From an uncultured Sulfitobacter sp. (GTDB taxonomy: Bacteria; Pseudomonadota; Alphaproteobacteria; Rhodobacterales; Rhodobacteraceae), in contig NZ_CANMFS010000001.1 of NCBI RefSeq assembly GCF_947497275.1, forward strand, positions 186,001 to 250,000: a stretch of 64,000 bases of DNA, read 5' to 3'. Below are positions 9,058-18,199 of this stretch, piece by piece. The position numbers and the translations under genes were made by a program. The notes below the pieces were generated by a model. It did no database searches. It was not told the DNA's origin and was given only the letters and a program-made list of their open reading frames with translations. Position 1 is the stretch's first letter. Each line of letters opens with the position of its first letter.

Positions 9058-9066
9058 TGTGGATAA
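9058..9066 (-). promoter_or_regulatory. DnaA box upstream of nrdR
   Basis: TGTGGATAA, the exact complement of the consensus TTATCCACA, 53 bases before the nrdR start. No second perfect box was noticed nearby. DnaA control of dNTP-synthesis genes is known in other bacteria; here it is inference. Confidence 0.5.
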
Positions 9067-9118
9067 GTGGGGCAATGATCCCACAATCGAGGCGGATCAA
9101 GGATAAGGGGACCGGCCA

Positions 9119-9586
9119 ATGCGCTGCCCGTTTTGCGGAAATATCGACACACAAGTCAAGGACAGCCGACCGGCGGAGGATCATGTGTCCATCCGGCGGC
9201 GCCGATTTTGCCCCGCTTGCGGCGGGCGTTTCACCACCTATGAACGCGTTCAGTTGCGCGATTTGGTCGTGATCAAGTCGTCCGGCAAGCGCGAGGACTT
9301 CGACCGCGACAAGCTGGAACGCTCCATCCGGATCTCCATGCAGAAACGTCCGATCGAGCCAGAGCGCATCGATCAGATGATCAGTGGAATCGTGCGCAGG
9401 CTTGAAAGCATGGGCGAGACCGATATCGGGTCCAAGCAGATCGGCGAGATCGTGATGGAGGCATTGGCACGTATCGATACAGTCGCCTACGTCCGCTTTG
9501 CCAGTGTCTACAAGAACTTTCAGGCCGCGGACGACTTCGACAAGTTCGTGGCGGAGCTTCGGCCGGACGGCCCCGGCGAAACTTGA
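9119..9586 (+). CDS. nrdR: Transcriptional repressor NrdR
   Basis: Represses ribonucleotide reductase genes in response to dATP/ATP. 155 residues, full length. The N-terminal zinc ribbon has C3-x-x-C6 and C31-x-x-C34 around the basic RRRRF motif that contacts NrdR boxes; the ATP-cone domain spans about residues 47-140 ([20 protein letters not shown] at its start). Starts the nrdR-ribD operon: its TGA overlaps the TTG start of ribD by three bases. No glyA immediately upstream, unlike some relatives. Confidence 0.97.
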   Translation: MRCPFCGNIDTQVKDSRPAEDHVSIRRRRFCPACGGRFTTYERVQLRDLVVIKSSGKREDFDRDKLERSIRISMQKRPIEPERIDQMISGIVRRLESMGETDIGSKQIGEIVMEALARIDTVAYVRFASVYKNFQAADDFDKFVAELRPDGPGET

Positions 9587-10677
9587 GCGATGCGCGATAC
9601 ATGTCGCTTGCGCTGTCTTTGGGGCGGCGCGGCCAAGGGGTGACCTGGCCCAATCCCGCTGTCGGTTGCGTGGTGGTCGCGGGGGAGCGGATCGTCGGGC
9701 GGGGGTGGACCTGCGCGGGTGGCCGTCCTCACGCCGAGACCCAGGCGCTGGCACAAGCGGGTGAGGCCGCCCGCGGTGCGGATGTATTCGTCACCCTCGA
9801 GCCCTGTGCGCACCATGGCAGGACCCCCCCCTGTGCGCAGGCGCTGATCGACGCCGGTGTCGGACGCGTCGTTGTCGCGATCGGCGACAGCGATCCGCGT
9901 GTCTGCGGCAGGGGCATCGCGATGCTGCGCGCAGCAGGGATTCCGGTGATCATGGGTGTCCTGGAAGCCGAGGCCCGGATAGATCACGCAGGCTTCAAAT
10001 CGCGGATTGAACGCGGGCGTCCGATGATCACCCTCAAACTGGCCAGTTCTTTCGATGGCCGGATTGCGACGGCGAGCGGTGAAAGCCAATGGATCACCCA
10101 TAGCGGTGCGCGGCGGATGGTGCACGCCATGCGGGCACGCCACGATGCCGTGATGGTCGGCGGCGGCACGGCGCGCAAGGATGATCCGGCGTTAACAGTG
10201 CGCGGTCTCGGCATCCGCCACCAACCGGCACGCGTCGTCATTTCACGCCGACTCGATCTGCCGCTGACGGGCAGGCTTGCACAAACTGCGCGGCAAGTGC
10301 CGATAATCTTGTGCCACGGGGCGGACGCACCGCATGGGTTGGTCGAAGCGTGGCGCGGACTGGGCGCTACGCTATTGTCATGTGGTATATCGGGTGGTCA
10401 GCTCGACATCGTGGATGTGATGCACAAACTGGGGGTGCACGGGTTGACCCGCGTGTTCAGCGAAGGGGGCTCTGCGCTCGCCGCCGCGTTGCTGCAGAAT
10501 GATCTTGTGGATCATCTCGTGGGATTTACCGCCGGTGTGGTGATCGGGGCCGAAGGGGTGCCGGGAATCGGAGCGATGGGCATCTCGCGTCTGAAGACAG
10601 CGCCTCGATTCGATTTGTTGCGCACGCAGACGGTTGGTCCGGATGTGCTGCACCACTGGGTGCGCGCGCCGGAATGA
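9583..10677 (+). CDS. ribD: Bifunctional riboflavin deaminase/reductase RibD
   Basis: Carries out deamination and ribose reduction of the pyrimidine intermediate in riboflavin synthesis. 364 residues. The deaminase domain has H50-A-E52 and [11 protein letters not shown] (C75, C84) for zinc; the reductase domain starts near residue 150 with [20 protein letters not shown] and contains [12 protein letters not shown]. The TTG at 9583 is chosen because it gives the usual N-terminus [19 protein letters not shown] and overlaps the nrdR stop in a coupled arrangement; ATG 9601 would cut the first helix. The remaining rib genes resume at 15375, after an opposing capsule block. Confidence 0.96.
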   Translation: MSDARYMSLALSLGRRGQGVTWPNPAVGCVVVAGERIVGRGWTCAGGRPHAETQALAQAGEAARGADVFVTLEPCAHHGRTPPCAQALIDAGVGRVVVAIGDSDPRVCGRGIAMLRAAGIPVIMGVLEAEARIDHAGFKSRIERGRPMITLKLASSFDGRIATASGESQWITHSGARRMVHAMRARHDAVMVGGGTARKDDPALTVRGLGIRHQPARVVISRRLDLPLTGRLAQTARQVPIILCHGADAPHGLVEAWRGLGATLLSCGISGGQLDIVDVMHKLGVHGLTRVFSEGGSALAAALLQNDLVDHLVGFTAGVVIGAEGVPGIGAMGISRLKTAPRFDLLRTQTVGPDVLHHWVRAPE

Positions 10678-10683
10678 TCCGGC

Positions 10684-12720
10684 TCATCGGCGCCAAAGGT
10701 GCGCGCGGCTGGCAAACACGCCCTGCAATTTCGCCAACACACGCAGCCGTTTCCCGCCACGCGGCAGGTCCGCCAGTGAAAGCCGTTCCACCGCGACTTC
10801 GACCGGGCAGGGTAGCCGGCTGATTGGATCGAAGTAGCGTGGATAGTCGATCAGGCTGGCATGTACCAACCCTTCAAGAGAAGGCAAGGCACGGCGGCGC
10901 GGAGGTACATCCCCGAAATCGGTCGTGAGACCCCAGCCCGCATAGAACGGCACGCCGTATGTCGTCACCGGTATGCCGCGCAACAGCGCCTCGAACCCCA
11001 GCAGGGATGTCATCGTGTGCACCTCGTCGATTTCGCGCAGGAGGGCCGCCGGGTCCGTATCCGTTATGACCAGATCGGCCTGCGCCGCGTCGGTCAAGCC
11101 ACCGTCGCGCAGCCCGGCCTCTACATCGGGGTGCGGTTTATAGAGGATTACGGCGTCGGGGTGGGCGCTGCGAACGGCGTCGAGCAGCGCTTGATTGCCG
11201 GCGATGCCGGTCGTGCCACAGCGGATGGAGGCATCATCGGAGACTTGACCGCAGACCAGCAGACGCCGACCCCTTGGCAAATCTTCCAACACCGGGGGGG
11301 CACCGAGATTGTATTTGCTGACTCCGCTTTCTCTTAGCGACTTGATGAGCCGCGCGGCGCGCATTTCCTGGTCCGGGCGCAACGTGCTGCGTTTCTCGAT
11401 CCATTTCTCCAACCGCGATGGACGGGCCGGATCGTAGTAGATGCCCAGATCATCCGTTACGAGCGAGAGCGGCGGCACCAGATCGGCGCCAAGCCCGCGC
11501 GAGCGCAGGAAGCCGTCCTCTACGCGGACAGCATCGCCGTGGCCCACGCCTGCCTTACCGGCCCAGACCATCCAGGGCCGTTGTGCCGCACGGGCACGTA
11601 CGGGATCGTCTTCGAACGCCATCGGCGTGTGTGCGCCGTAAAATGCCTGTAACGGAGCGCGCTTCCAGAGCCGCATCCCCGAAGCGACCCAGCCAAGCCG
11701 GTCCTCACGCCAGCTACGCGCCTGTGCCTCCAACGTGTCGATCACCGTTTCCAGTTGGCAGAGGCGGTCGCGATAGGGGTCGTACCAACGCGGATACAGG
11801 ATCATCGCGGCAGCAAAAAGCTGTGCGCGGGTGAGGCTGCGTTGGCGGCGCTGGATCTCGAAGGCGTCCTCCGTCAGCCCCCAGCCGGCATAGAACGGCT
11901 GCCCGAAAACCCGTGGCCTGTGACCGGCAAAGATCGCCTCGAAACCCAGCCCGGAAGACACGGTATAGACGGCGCGGGCGCCTTCGAACAATGTCCAGGG
12001 ACTGATCGGATCGGTGAAAAATTGAACGCGGTCGGACAGATCGCTGTCGCGGAAATACCCCTCACGGTGGCCTGCCGCGGTCTCGGGGTGGGTCTTGATC
12101 AGAACCGGCGCGCCAAGGTTGTCCTGCTGCGCATAATATAACATTTCAAGAAACCGCGCGCGGTCCGCACCTGACGCCGTGACGGAGGCATCGCCCAAAG
12201 TCTGGTCGATGACCAGAACATAGCCGGGGGCAGGCGCCGGAGTGTCCGTTGAAACGGCGGCGTATTTTGTCAGATCCGCTTCTTGCAGACGCGTGATCGC
12301 CGCACGCGCACGGTTCAGCAATGCAGTGTCATCCAGTGGATGTGTCGCCAGCAGCACTTCCAGATCCGACGGTGCGGAAGGATCGAAATGCACCGCGCGG
12401 CGGTCCACCAGCAAGCCCAGGGGCGGCTCGCCCGACCGACCGGGAAAAAGCGAGCGCAGGAAAGCGTCTTCGACCCGCACGATTGGCGCATCACGTGCCT
12501 CAGCCACGGCTTCACCCCGGTGCGCGGTGGGCGAGTTGCCCCAGACACCTATTGCGTCACCGGGCCCTTTCGGCAGACCGATGTGGATGGAGTACCCCGC
12601 CAGATGCAGGATCCGGCGGACGCGGGACTGAGTCAGAAATCCGCCGTTGTAGACGAAAAGCCGCCGGTTCCTTTCAGAACCGGCGGCGGAGACGTCGTGT
12701 ATTTCAGGACCAAGGCCCAT
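10684..12720 (-). CDS. kpsC: Capsule polysaccharide Kdo transferase KpsC
   Basis: Cytoplasmic enzyme that, with KpsS, builds the poly-Kdo linker on lyso-phosphatidylglycerol for ABC-exported capsules. 678 residues with two homologous transferase halves. Repeated blocks include RVEDAFLRS / RVEDGFLRS, then LLVDRRAVHFDPSAPSDLE / LVTDDLGIYYDPARPSRLE, KTHPE / KPHPD, and FGQPFYAGWGLTED / YGVPFYAGWGLTTD. Start ATG 12720 lies 6 bases after the stop of the export gene, so the two are co-transcribed. It ends 7 bases from ribD, tail to tail. kpsM, kpsT, kpsE are not in the window. Confidence 0.93.
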   Translation of the reverse strand: MGLGPEIHDVSAAGSERNRRLFVYNGGFLTQSRVRRILHLAGYSIHIGLPKGPGDAIGVWGNSPTAHRGEAVAEARDAPIVRVEDAFLRSLFPGRSGEPPLGLLVDRRAVHFDPSAPSDLEVLLATHPLDDTALLNRARAAITRLQEADLTKYAAVSTDTPAPAPGYVLVIDQTLGDASVTASGADRARFLEMLYYAQQDNLGAPVLIKTHPETAAGHREGYFRDSDLSDRVQFFTDPISPWTLFEGARAVYTVSSGLGFEAIFAGHRPRVFGQPFYAGWGLTEDAFEIQRRQRSLTRAQLFAAAMILYPRWYDPYRDRLCQLETVIDTLEAQARSWREDRLGWVASGMRLWKRAPLQAFYGAHTPMAFEDDPVRARAAQRPWMVWAGKAGVGHGDAVRVEDGFLRSRGLGADLVPPLSLVTDDLGIYYDPARPSRLEKWIEKRSTLRPDQEMRAARLIKSLRESGVSKYNLGAPPVLEDLPRGRRLLVCGQVSDDASIRCGTTGIAGNQALLDAVRSAHPDAVILYKPHPDVEAGLRDGGLTDAAQADLVITDTDPAALLREIDEVHTMTSLLGFEALLRGIPVTTYGVPFYAGWGLTTDFGDVPPRRRALPSLEGLVHASLIDYPRYFDPISRLPCPVEVAVERLSLADLPRGGKRLRVLAKLQGVFASRAHLWRR

Positions 12721-12726
12721 GGTGCA

Positions 12727-13857
12727 TCAGCCGCCGGTCAGTGTCGTCAGACTGGTTGCGGAGGAGGCCGTGCCGGTGATCGCGGAAATCACCTTGGTCC
12801 ACTGAGTGAACGGCGCTTCGGTAACGTACAGGGTATCGCCGTCTCGGATCACGAAATCGCGCGCCATGAACATGCCGTTGGGTTCGGTCAGATTAAGAAC
12901 ATAGACCACACGCTGCGCGCCGCGCAGATCAGTACGGCCCAGCACCTGCGAAGCCACCTCTTCGGGCTCGTTGCGCATCACGAAAACACCGGTCGGATCG
13001 GCGGCACTGGCCAGCAGACCGCCAACTTGTGCGATGGCTTCGATCGCGGACAGGTTCTGACTTTCGAACGGAACACGCGCCTGTCCGGCCATGGCGCCCA
13101 GCGCGGTGAATGAACGTGTGTCCTGCTCAACAAGGATCTTGTCGCCGCCGCGCAGCGCGATGTCGAGTTCGGGGTGGCTGTAGAGATCCTCGAACCAGAT
13201 CGTGCCCTTGGCGTTGCCGCGTATCACGGTGATCTGGGCGATTTCGGGCTCTATGGTGATGCCGCCGGAACGTGCCAGCATGGTGGCCAACGTGCGGGTT
13301 GGCCGCTCGATCGGATAGACACCCTGTCCGCCGATGGCCCCGACAAGTGACACAGTCGCGCCGTCACCTGCGGCACGGCGCACTTCGACCTGGGGGTCGG
13401 GGGTCTGGTCGGCGAGCTTGGCGGTGATGATACGCCGGATCGCTTCGGGGGAATTGCCCGCCGCCCGGATGCGGCCCGCGTAGGGAATAAAGATGAAGCC
13501 GGCGCCGTCGACCTGCACTTCTTCCAGCGTCGCGGGCGCGCCTTCGACGCCCAATAGACTATCATCCACGTTTTCGTAGATGGTGATGCCAAGAACGTCC
13601 CCCGGACGGATGGTGTCGGAGCCGAGCTGCCCCGCGTTCTTGAAGCTCTCGGAGAAGCCGAGGGCGGGTACCACAGCTGTTGCGCGTGTTACACGGTCGT
13701 TCACGGAGACAATGAACGCATCGCCTTCACGCTGGACCGAGCCCGCAAAAATTTGTTTTTTGTTCGGCCCCACCTGCGGCAATCCGCAGGAGGCCAGCAC
13801 GGCGCAAGCCGTGGCGAATGCGATGGGGCGGGCCCACCGGATGCTTAGGGTTTTCAC
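12727..13857 (-). CDS. Capsule polysaccharide export outer-membrane lipoprotein (Wza/KpsD family)
   Basis: 376 residues. Residues 1-24 are a lipoprotein signal with lipobox LASC (MKTLSIRWARPIAFATACAVLASC). The polysaccharide-export domain begins around residue 80 (RPGDVLGITIYENVDD) and is followed by SLBB-type repeats (IPYAGRIRAAG, NSPEAIRRIITAKL, and GRTDLRGAQRVVYVLNL nearer the end). The protein forms the secretin-like outer-membrane channel for surface polysaccharide. It lies between kpsC and kpsS on the same strand, which ties it to capsule export. The size fits a Wza-type protein better than the longer KpsD. Confidence 0.92.
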   Translation of the reverse strand: MKTLSIRWARPIAFATACAVLASCGLPQVGPNKKQIFAGSVQREGDAFIVSVNDRVTRATAVVPALGFSESFKNAGQLGSDTIRPGDVLGITIYENVDDSLLGVEGAPATLEEVQVDGAGFIFIPYAGRIRAAGNSPEAIRRIITAKLADQTPDPQVEVRRAAGDGATVSLVGAIGGQGVYPIERPTRTLATMLARSGGITIEPEIAQITVIRGNAKGTIWFEDLYSHPELDIALRGGDKILVEQDTRSFTALGAMAGQARVPFESQNLSAIEAIAQVGGLLASAADPTGVFVMRNEPEEVASQVLGRTDLRGAQRVVYVLNLTEPNGMFMARDFVIRDGDTLYVTEAPFTQWTKVISAITGTASSATSLTTLTGG

Positions 13858-13969
13858 TGCCCGGTCTCCTCGACCTATTCAACTGCCTCAAATCGCCGAT
13901 TTTTTCGACGTATTGAAACAGAGCGTAGCCGAAGGGTTCAGAAAAATCTACTGTAGCGGGCGGTTCAGG

Positions 13970-15262
13970 TCATCGGACAAGACGCAACTGTTGCCGGGGT
14001 GCTGCAGTTCCCTGGTCCAATGCGTCGTAGGGGTCATCGGGGCTGAGCATCATATCGACGACCTGCCGCATCAGTTGCCTGCGTCCGCGCGCCGAATAAA
14101 ATCCGCCTGGAAGTTGGCTCGTTTCAAGCAAATACCGGCGGAAATCCTTGTACGCGCGGTTGTCAGGGCGGGCTGCGGTCTGAAAGAACTCCGGCAGCGG
14201 CTGATCCGACACGAACTCTGGTTTCGCATAGACCGCGCGACCGAACACCTTAAGCGGAATTCCGCGCCACAGCACCTGCTGGCCGGCGGTGGAGTTTACC
14301 GTCACGGCACTGCGGGCGTCGTTGAGCAGCCAAGCCAGCTTGCCGCCGCGCACGAAATGCACCCGCTTGCCCACGCCGCGTGCGTGGGCGAGGCGGCGGA
14401 TCTCACGGCGCATCGGTACGCGCCCGTCTTCGAGCGGATGCGCCTTGACCACCAGATGATGGTGCTGCGGCGCGCCGGTGGCGAAGCCGTCGATCACCAG
14501 TTCCAGAAAGTCGGTCATCGTGTTGAAGGGGGAGTGCTGTTTGAACGAGCTGTCGTGTTCGAGTTGCAGCAGTGTCAGATGATAGGGAAAACCGCCCCAC
14601 CGGATGCGAAGAGTGGCAAGGCGCCGCTCGATCCCCTGCCACGGCATCAGCAACAGCCGCTTGAGGTAGAGCTGGAATTCCTGCGTCACGGAAAGATCCC
14701 GGTGGGGTCGGAAATTTCGGTAGTCGCCGTTTCGGAACATGATGAACCAATGGTACAGTGCCCCGTAGAACACATGCTGGCGCATGTCGCCCCAATGTCC
14801 GGGCGGCAGCGGCGCTTCCATATCGGATTTCTCAAGTGCCCTTTGCATCTGGGAGATCGTCATGTCCATAAGGCGCGAATTGCCGTTTGTGCCGCCACGT
14901 TCATAAGTGACCCAGTAGGGCCGCATATAACCCTCTTCGAAGACATGAACCGTCAACCCGCGCGCGCGCGCGTATTCTACAGCCTGCGCATGAATGGGGC
15001 GGGTGTCGCCGTATAGAACGATGTCCGTAACAGTTTTTTCAGCGACCAATCCGCGAAATGTCGCGATCCAATCCTCGGCGGTGCCGCGATAGGGGATATA
15101 GGTGTTTGGGTGAAACCAGAAGGCGCGATCACCCGCATTGAAGCCGACGCGCCATACCTGTGCCCCCGCCGCGCGCAGCATCTTGCCCAACCGGTTGAAA
15201 AAGGGTCCGTGCGGCCCTTGCAAGAAGAGGAATACCCGGTCATCCGGGGCGGTGCAGGTCAT
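13970..15262 (-). CDS. kpsS: Capsule polysaccharide Kdo transferase KpsS
   Basis: 430 residues. Works before KpsC to add the first Kdo to the lipid anchor of capsules. Family blocks seen: FLQGPHGPFFNRLGKML at residues 12-28, LYGDTRPIH, VFEEGYMRPYWVTYERGG, VVKAHPLEDGR near residue 278 and NSTAGQQVLWRGIPLKVFGRAVY. First gene of the minus-strand capsule block and separated from the divergent ribE by about 112 bases that must hold promoters for both. The ribosome site upstream of ATG 15262 is weak. The stop of kpsS is 112 bases from the export gene start. Confidence 0.93.
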   Translation of the reverse strand: MTCTAPDDRVFLFLQGPHGPFFNRLGKMLRAAGAQVWRVGFNAGDRAFWFHPNTYIPYRGTAEDWIATFRGLVAEKTVTDIVLYGDTRPIHAQAVEYARARGLTVHVFEEGYMRPYWVTYERGGTNGNSRLMDMTISQMQRALEKSDMEAPLPPGHWGDMRQHVFYGALYHWFIMFRNGDYRNFRPHRDLSVTQEFQLYLKRLLLMPWQGIERRLATLRIRWGGFPYHLTLLQLEHDSSFKQHSPFNTMTDFLELVIDGFATGAPQHHHLVVKAHPLEDGRVPMRREIRRLAHARGVGKRVHFVRGGKLAWLLNDARSAVTVNSTAGQQVLWRGIPLKVFGRAVYAKPEFVSDQPLPEFFQTAARPDNRAYKDFRRYLLETSQLPGGFYSARGRRQLMRQVVDMMLSPDDPYDALDQGTAAPRQQLRLVR

Positions 15263-15374
15263 GGGGGGGCTTTCTTTGGTTGCGCGCCGGGTTATTTAGT
15301 CTCAAAACTCTGACCAAATTATGGCTGCGCGGAAAATTCGCCCAGCCGGAACAGCCCAATGCAAAGGACATGCG

Positions 15375-15962
15375 ATGTTTACGGGGATCATCACCGATAT
15401 CGGTACCATAACCGACCTCAAGCAGGAAGGCGATTTGCGGGCACGTATCCGTTGCGGATACGATACGTCGCGCATTGACATGGGGGCCTCCATTGCCAGC
15501 GACGGCGTTTGCCTCACGGTCGTCGATCTGGGGCCCGACTGGTACGAAGTGCAGGTCAGCGCCGAGACCGTGGACAAAAGCAACCTGGGCGATTGGAAAA
15601 CGGGCCGGCGGGTCAATCTGGAACGCGCGCTGAAGGTGGGGGACGAGTTGGGCGGCCATATCGTGTCGGGTCATGTCGATGGCGTGGCCGAGGTCATCGC
15701 CATGAACGACGATGGCGACAGCACCCGTGTGACACTGCGCGCGCCGCGTGCGTTGGCGCAGTTCATCGCGCCGAAAGGATCGGTGGCGCTGAACGGCACA
15801 TCCCTGACGGTGAACGAAGTGGACGGGTGCGACTTCGGCATCAACTTCATCCCGCACACCAAGATTGCCACCACCTGGGGCGATGTTACTGTGAGCGACC
15901 GCATCAATCTGGAAATCGATACGTTGGCGCGCTACGTGGCGCGGCTGGCCGAGATGCGCTGA
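15375..15962 (+). CDS. ribE: Riboflavin synthase alpha subunit
   Basis: Dismutates two 6,7-dimethyl-8-ribityllumazine molecules to riboflavin. 195 residues from ATG 15375 giving the hallmark start MFTGIITDIGTI; the longer frame upstream is rejected. Two lumazine-binding repeats are visible: GASIASDGVCLTVVDL / ETVDKSNLGDW with NLERAL, and GGHIVSGHVDGVAEV with KGSVALNGTSLTVNEVDG / TLARYVARL. No FMN riboswitch pattern is visible in the 112-base leader. Followed by ribB after 75 bases. Confidence 0.97.
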   Translation: MFTGIITDIGTITDLKQEGDLRARIRCGYDTSRIDMGASIASDGVCLTVVDLGPDWYEVQVSAETVDKSNLGDWKTGRRVNLERALKVGDELGGHIVSGHVDGVAEVIAMNDDGDSTRVTLRAPRALAQFIAPKGSVALNGTSLTVNEVDGCDFGINFIPHTKIATTWGDVTVSDRINLEIDTLARYVARLAEMR

Positions 15963-16037
15963 TCGCGACGGTGAGGCCGCTCTGGCCCCAAGGGGCCGAC
16001 TGCGGTACGGGAGAAGGCGAGAATATGAGGAAAAACC

Positions 16038-17159
16038 ATGAACTTTGATAAACCCGGTCCCGTCGAAGCGACCCTTTCGGATGCGATCTCGCCCATCGAG
16101 GAGATCATCGAAGAGGCGCGTGCGGGGCGGATGTATATTCTCGTTGACCACGAGGACCGCGAGAACGAGGGCGATCTGGTAATCGCAGCCGAATTTGCGG
16201 ACGCCGATGCGATTAACTTCATGGCCACACACGGCCGCGGGCTGATCTGTCTGCCGTTGACGCAGGAGCGGGTGGATACGCTGGAGCTGCCGATGATGGC
16301 GACGAACAATTCCTCGCGCCATGAGACGGCGTTCACCGTCAGCATCGAGGCGCGCGAGGGTGTGAGCACCGGTATATCCGCCGCCGACCGTGCGCTGACG
16401 GTGGCTGTTGCGATCGACCCGGCGAACGGGGCCGCTGATATCGCGACACCCGGCCACGTCTTTCCGCTGCGCGCACGCGACGGGGGCGTTCTGGTCCGTG
16501 CAGGCCATACGGAGGCATCGGTGGACATCAGCCGCCTTGCCGGGCTGTCGCCTGCGGGCGTGATCTGCGAGATCATGAAGCCCGACGGCACGATGGCGCG
16601 GCTGCCCGATCTGGTGGAATTCGCGCAGGACCACGGAATGAAGATCGGCACGATCAGCGACCTGATCGCCTACCGCAACAAGCATGACAATATGCTGGTG
16701 GAACGCGTGAACCGGATGGTGCAATCGGCCTACGGCGGTGAATGGCGGATGCGTGTCTTCGAAGACCAGATCTCCGGCACCGATCACGTTGTCCTGAGCA
16801 AGGGCAATATCGGCGACGGCGCGCCGGTGCTGACGCGCACCCATGCGCTCAACGCGCTCGAGGACGTTCTGGGCCTTGGTCCCACGGTTCCCGACGAGTT
16901 GCCGCGCGCCATGCGGATCATCGCCGAAGAGGGGCGCGGTGCCGTCCTGCTTTTCCGCGAGCCGAAGCCGCGCCTGCAGTTGGACAAGGAAGACGAAGGG
17001 CCGCGCACGATCAAGCGAACCGGTCTTGGTGCGCATATCCTTGCGACACTGGGTGTGCATGAGTTGATCCTGCTGACGGACAACCCGCAGACAAAATACA
17101 CGGGGCTCGAAGCCTACGATCTGCGGATCGTAGAGACCCGCCCGATCACGAAGGAGTAG
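16038..17159 (+). CDS. ribB: 3,4-dihydroxy-2-butanone 4-phosphate synthase with degenerate GTP cyclohydrolase II domain (RibBX type)
   Basis: 373 residues. The N-terminal domain (about 20-215) is an intact RibB: DHEDRENEGDLVIAAEFA, NFMATHGRGLICLPL and RAGHTEASVDISRLAG. The C-terminal domain is homologous to RibA, but the zinc-binding signature with three cysteines that normally follows the Val-Arg-x-His segment is replaced by THALNALEDVLGLGP, so none of the three zinc cysteines is present. It should make the butanone phosphate but not open GTP; another ribA would be needed elsewhere. Such RibBX hybrids are known in proteobacteria. ribH starts 3 bases after the stop. Confidence 0.93.
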   Translation: MNFDKPGPVEATLSDAISPIEEIIEEARAGRMYILVDHEDRENEGDLVIAAEFADADAINFMATHGRGLICLPLTQERVDTLELPMMATNNSSRHETAFTVSIEAREGVSTGISAADRALTVAVAIDPANGAADIATPGHVFPLRARDGGVLVRAGHTEASVDISRLAGLSPAGVICEIMKPDGTMARLPDLVEFAQDHGMKIGTISDLIAYRNKHDNMLVERVNRMVQSAYGGEWRMRVFEDQISGTDHVVLSKGNIGDGAPVLTRTHALNALEDVLGLGPTVPDELPRAMRIIAEEGRGAVLLFREPKPRLQLDKEDEGPRTIKRTGLGAHILATLGVHELILLTDNPQTKYTGLEAYDLRIVETRPITKE

Positions 17160-17162
17160 ATC

Positions 17163-17714
17163 ATGGCAGCGCACGAAGAGCACACGGTTTTGCCGGCCCC
17201 GACATTTGAAAAACCGGTAAAGATCCTGATTGTGGTATCGCCCTACTACAGCGATATCGCTGAGGGGCTTTTGACAGGTGCGAAAGCGGTGCTGGAGGAT
17301 GCCGGTGCGACGTATGACGTGGCGCAGATGCCCGGCGCGCTCGAAATACCTACCGCCATCGGCATAACGGACCGAAGCAGCAATTTCGACGGATATGTCG
17401 CGCTGGGCTGTGTCATTCGCGGCGAGACGACGCACTACGAGACGGTGTGCAACGACAGTTCACGCGCGCTCACGCTTCTCGGATTGCAGGGGCTGTGCAT
17501 CGGCAACGGGATCCTGACTGTCGAAAACCGCAAACAGGCGGAGGTTCGCGCGGATCCGGACGGTCAGAACAAAGGCGGCGGTGCGGCACTCGCCGCCTTG
17601 CATCTGGTTGCCTTGGGACGTAAGTGGGCGAATACCAGCAAAGGTGTCGGATTCAGGCCTGCGGGCGACGACACGCTGATGGCCGGAAACAACGACGGAA
17701 ACTCGATTGCATGA
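17163..17714 (+). CDS. ribH: 6,7-dimethyl-8-ribityllumazine synthase
   Basis: 183 residues. Condenses the RibB and RibD products into the lumazine precursor. Visible motifs are VSPYYSDIAEGLLTGAK, the substrate loop PGALEIPTAI, GCVIRGETTHYETVCND and the conserved GNGILTVENRKQAEVRA. The stop overlaps the start of nusB (ATGA at 17711), the common ribH-nusB coupling. Confidence 0.96.
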   Translation: MAAHEEHTVLPAPTFEKPVKILIVVSPYYSDIAEGLLTGAKAVLEDAGATYDVAQMPGALEIPTAIGITDRSSNFDGYVALGCVIRGETTHYETVCNDSSRALTLLGLQGLCIGNGILTVENRKQAEVRADPDGQNKGGGAALAALHLVALGRKWANTSKGVGFRPAGDDTLMAGNNDGNSIA

Positions 17715-18199
17715 CCATGCCGCCGCGCACAGACAACATGACCGGTAACATGAAGCGCAAGATGCGGACTGCATCTCGTCTTTATGCCGTCCAGGCGTTG
17801 TTCCAGATGGAACATTCCAGCCAGACGCTGGATCTTGTGCGGCTTGAGTTTCTGGATCACCGTTTTGGCGCCATGTTGGACGGTCAGGAGATGCTCGAAG
17901 GCGACGAAGCACATTTCACGCGTGTGCTTGAAGAAGCGGTTGCCCATCAGGCCGCAATCGACCAGATGACTGACCGCGCGTTGGTTGCCAAATGGCCGCT
18001 GGGGCGCATCGATCCGACCTTGCGCAGCTTGTTCCGCGCTGCCGGTGCTGAGTTGCGCGACACGGCAACCCCGCCGAAAGTCGTGATAGCCGAATACCTC
18101 GATCTCGCCGCAGCCTTTGTCCCAGACGGGAAGGAAGCGCGTTTCGTGAACGCGGTGCTCGATCATATGGCACGTGAAGCCCGTCCAGCCGATTTCTGA
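17711..18199 (+). CDS. nusB: Transcription antitermination factor NusB
   Basis: 162 residues from the ATG overlapping the ribH stop. Binds boxA with S10 to allow read-through of rRNA operons. The all-helical fold shows RTASRLYAVQALFQMEHS near the N-terminus, LVAKWPLGRIDPTLRSLFRAAGAEL in the middle and VIAEYLDLAAAFVPDGKEARFVNAVLD at the end. Last gene of the rib operon; followed by over 800 bases with no secure gene. Confidence 0.95.
   Translation: MTMPPRTDNMTGNMKRKMRTASRLYAVQALFQMEHSSQTLDLVRLEFLDHRFGAMLDGQEMLEGDEAHFTRVLEEAVAHQAAIDQMTDRALVAKWPLGRIDPTLRSLFRAAGAELRDTATPPKVVIAEYLDLAAAFVPDGKEARFVNAVLDHMAREARPADF

Noticed and set aside
15263..15374. FMN riboswitch ahead of ribE
   Set aside because: None of the conserved RFN elements are present in the 112-base leader, and the space is too short.
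15240..17435. 731-codon open frame opposite ribE-ribB-ribH
   Set aside because: It spans three genes on the other strand and has the histidine/arginine-rich composition of a shadow frame.
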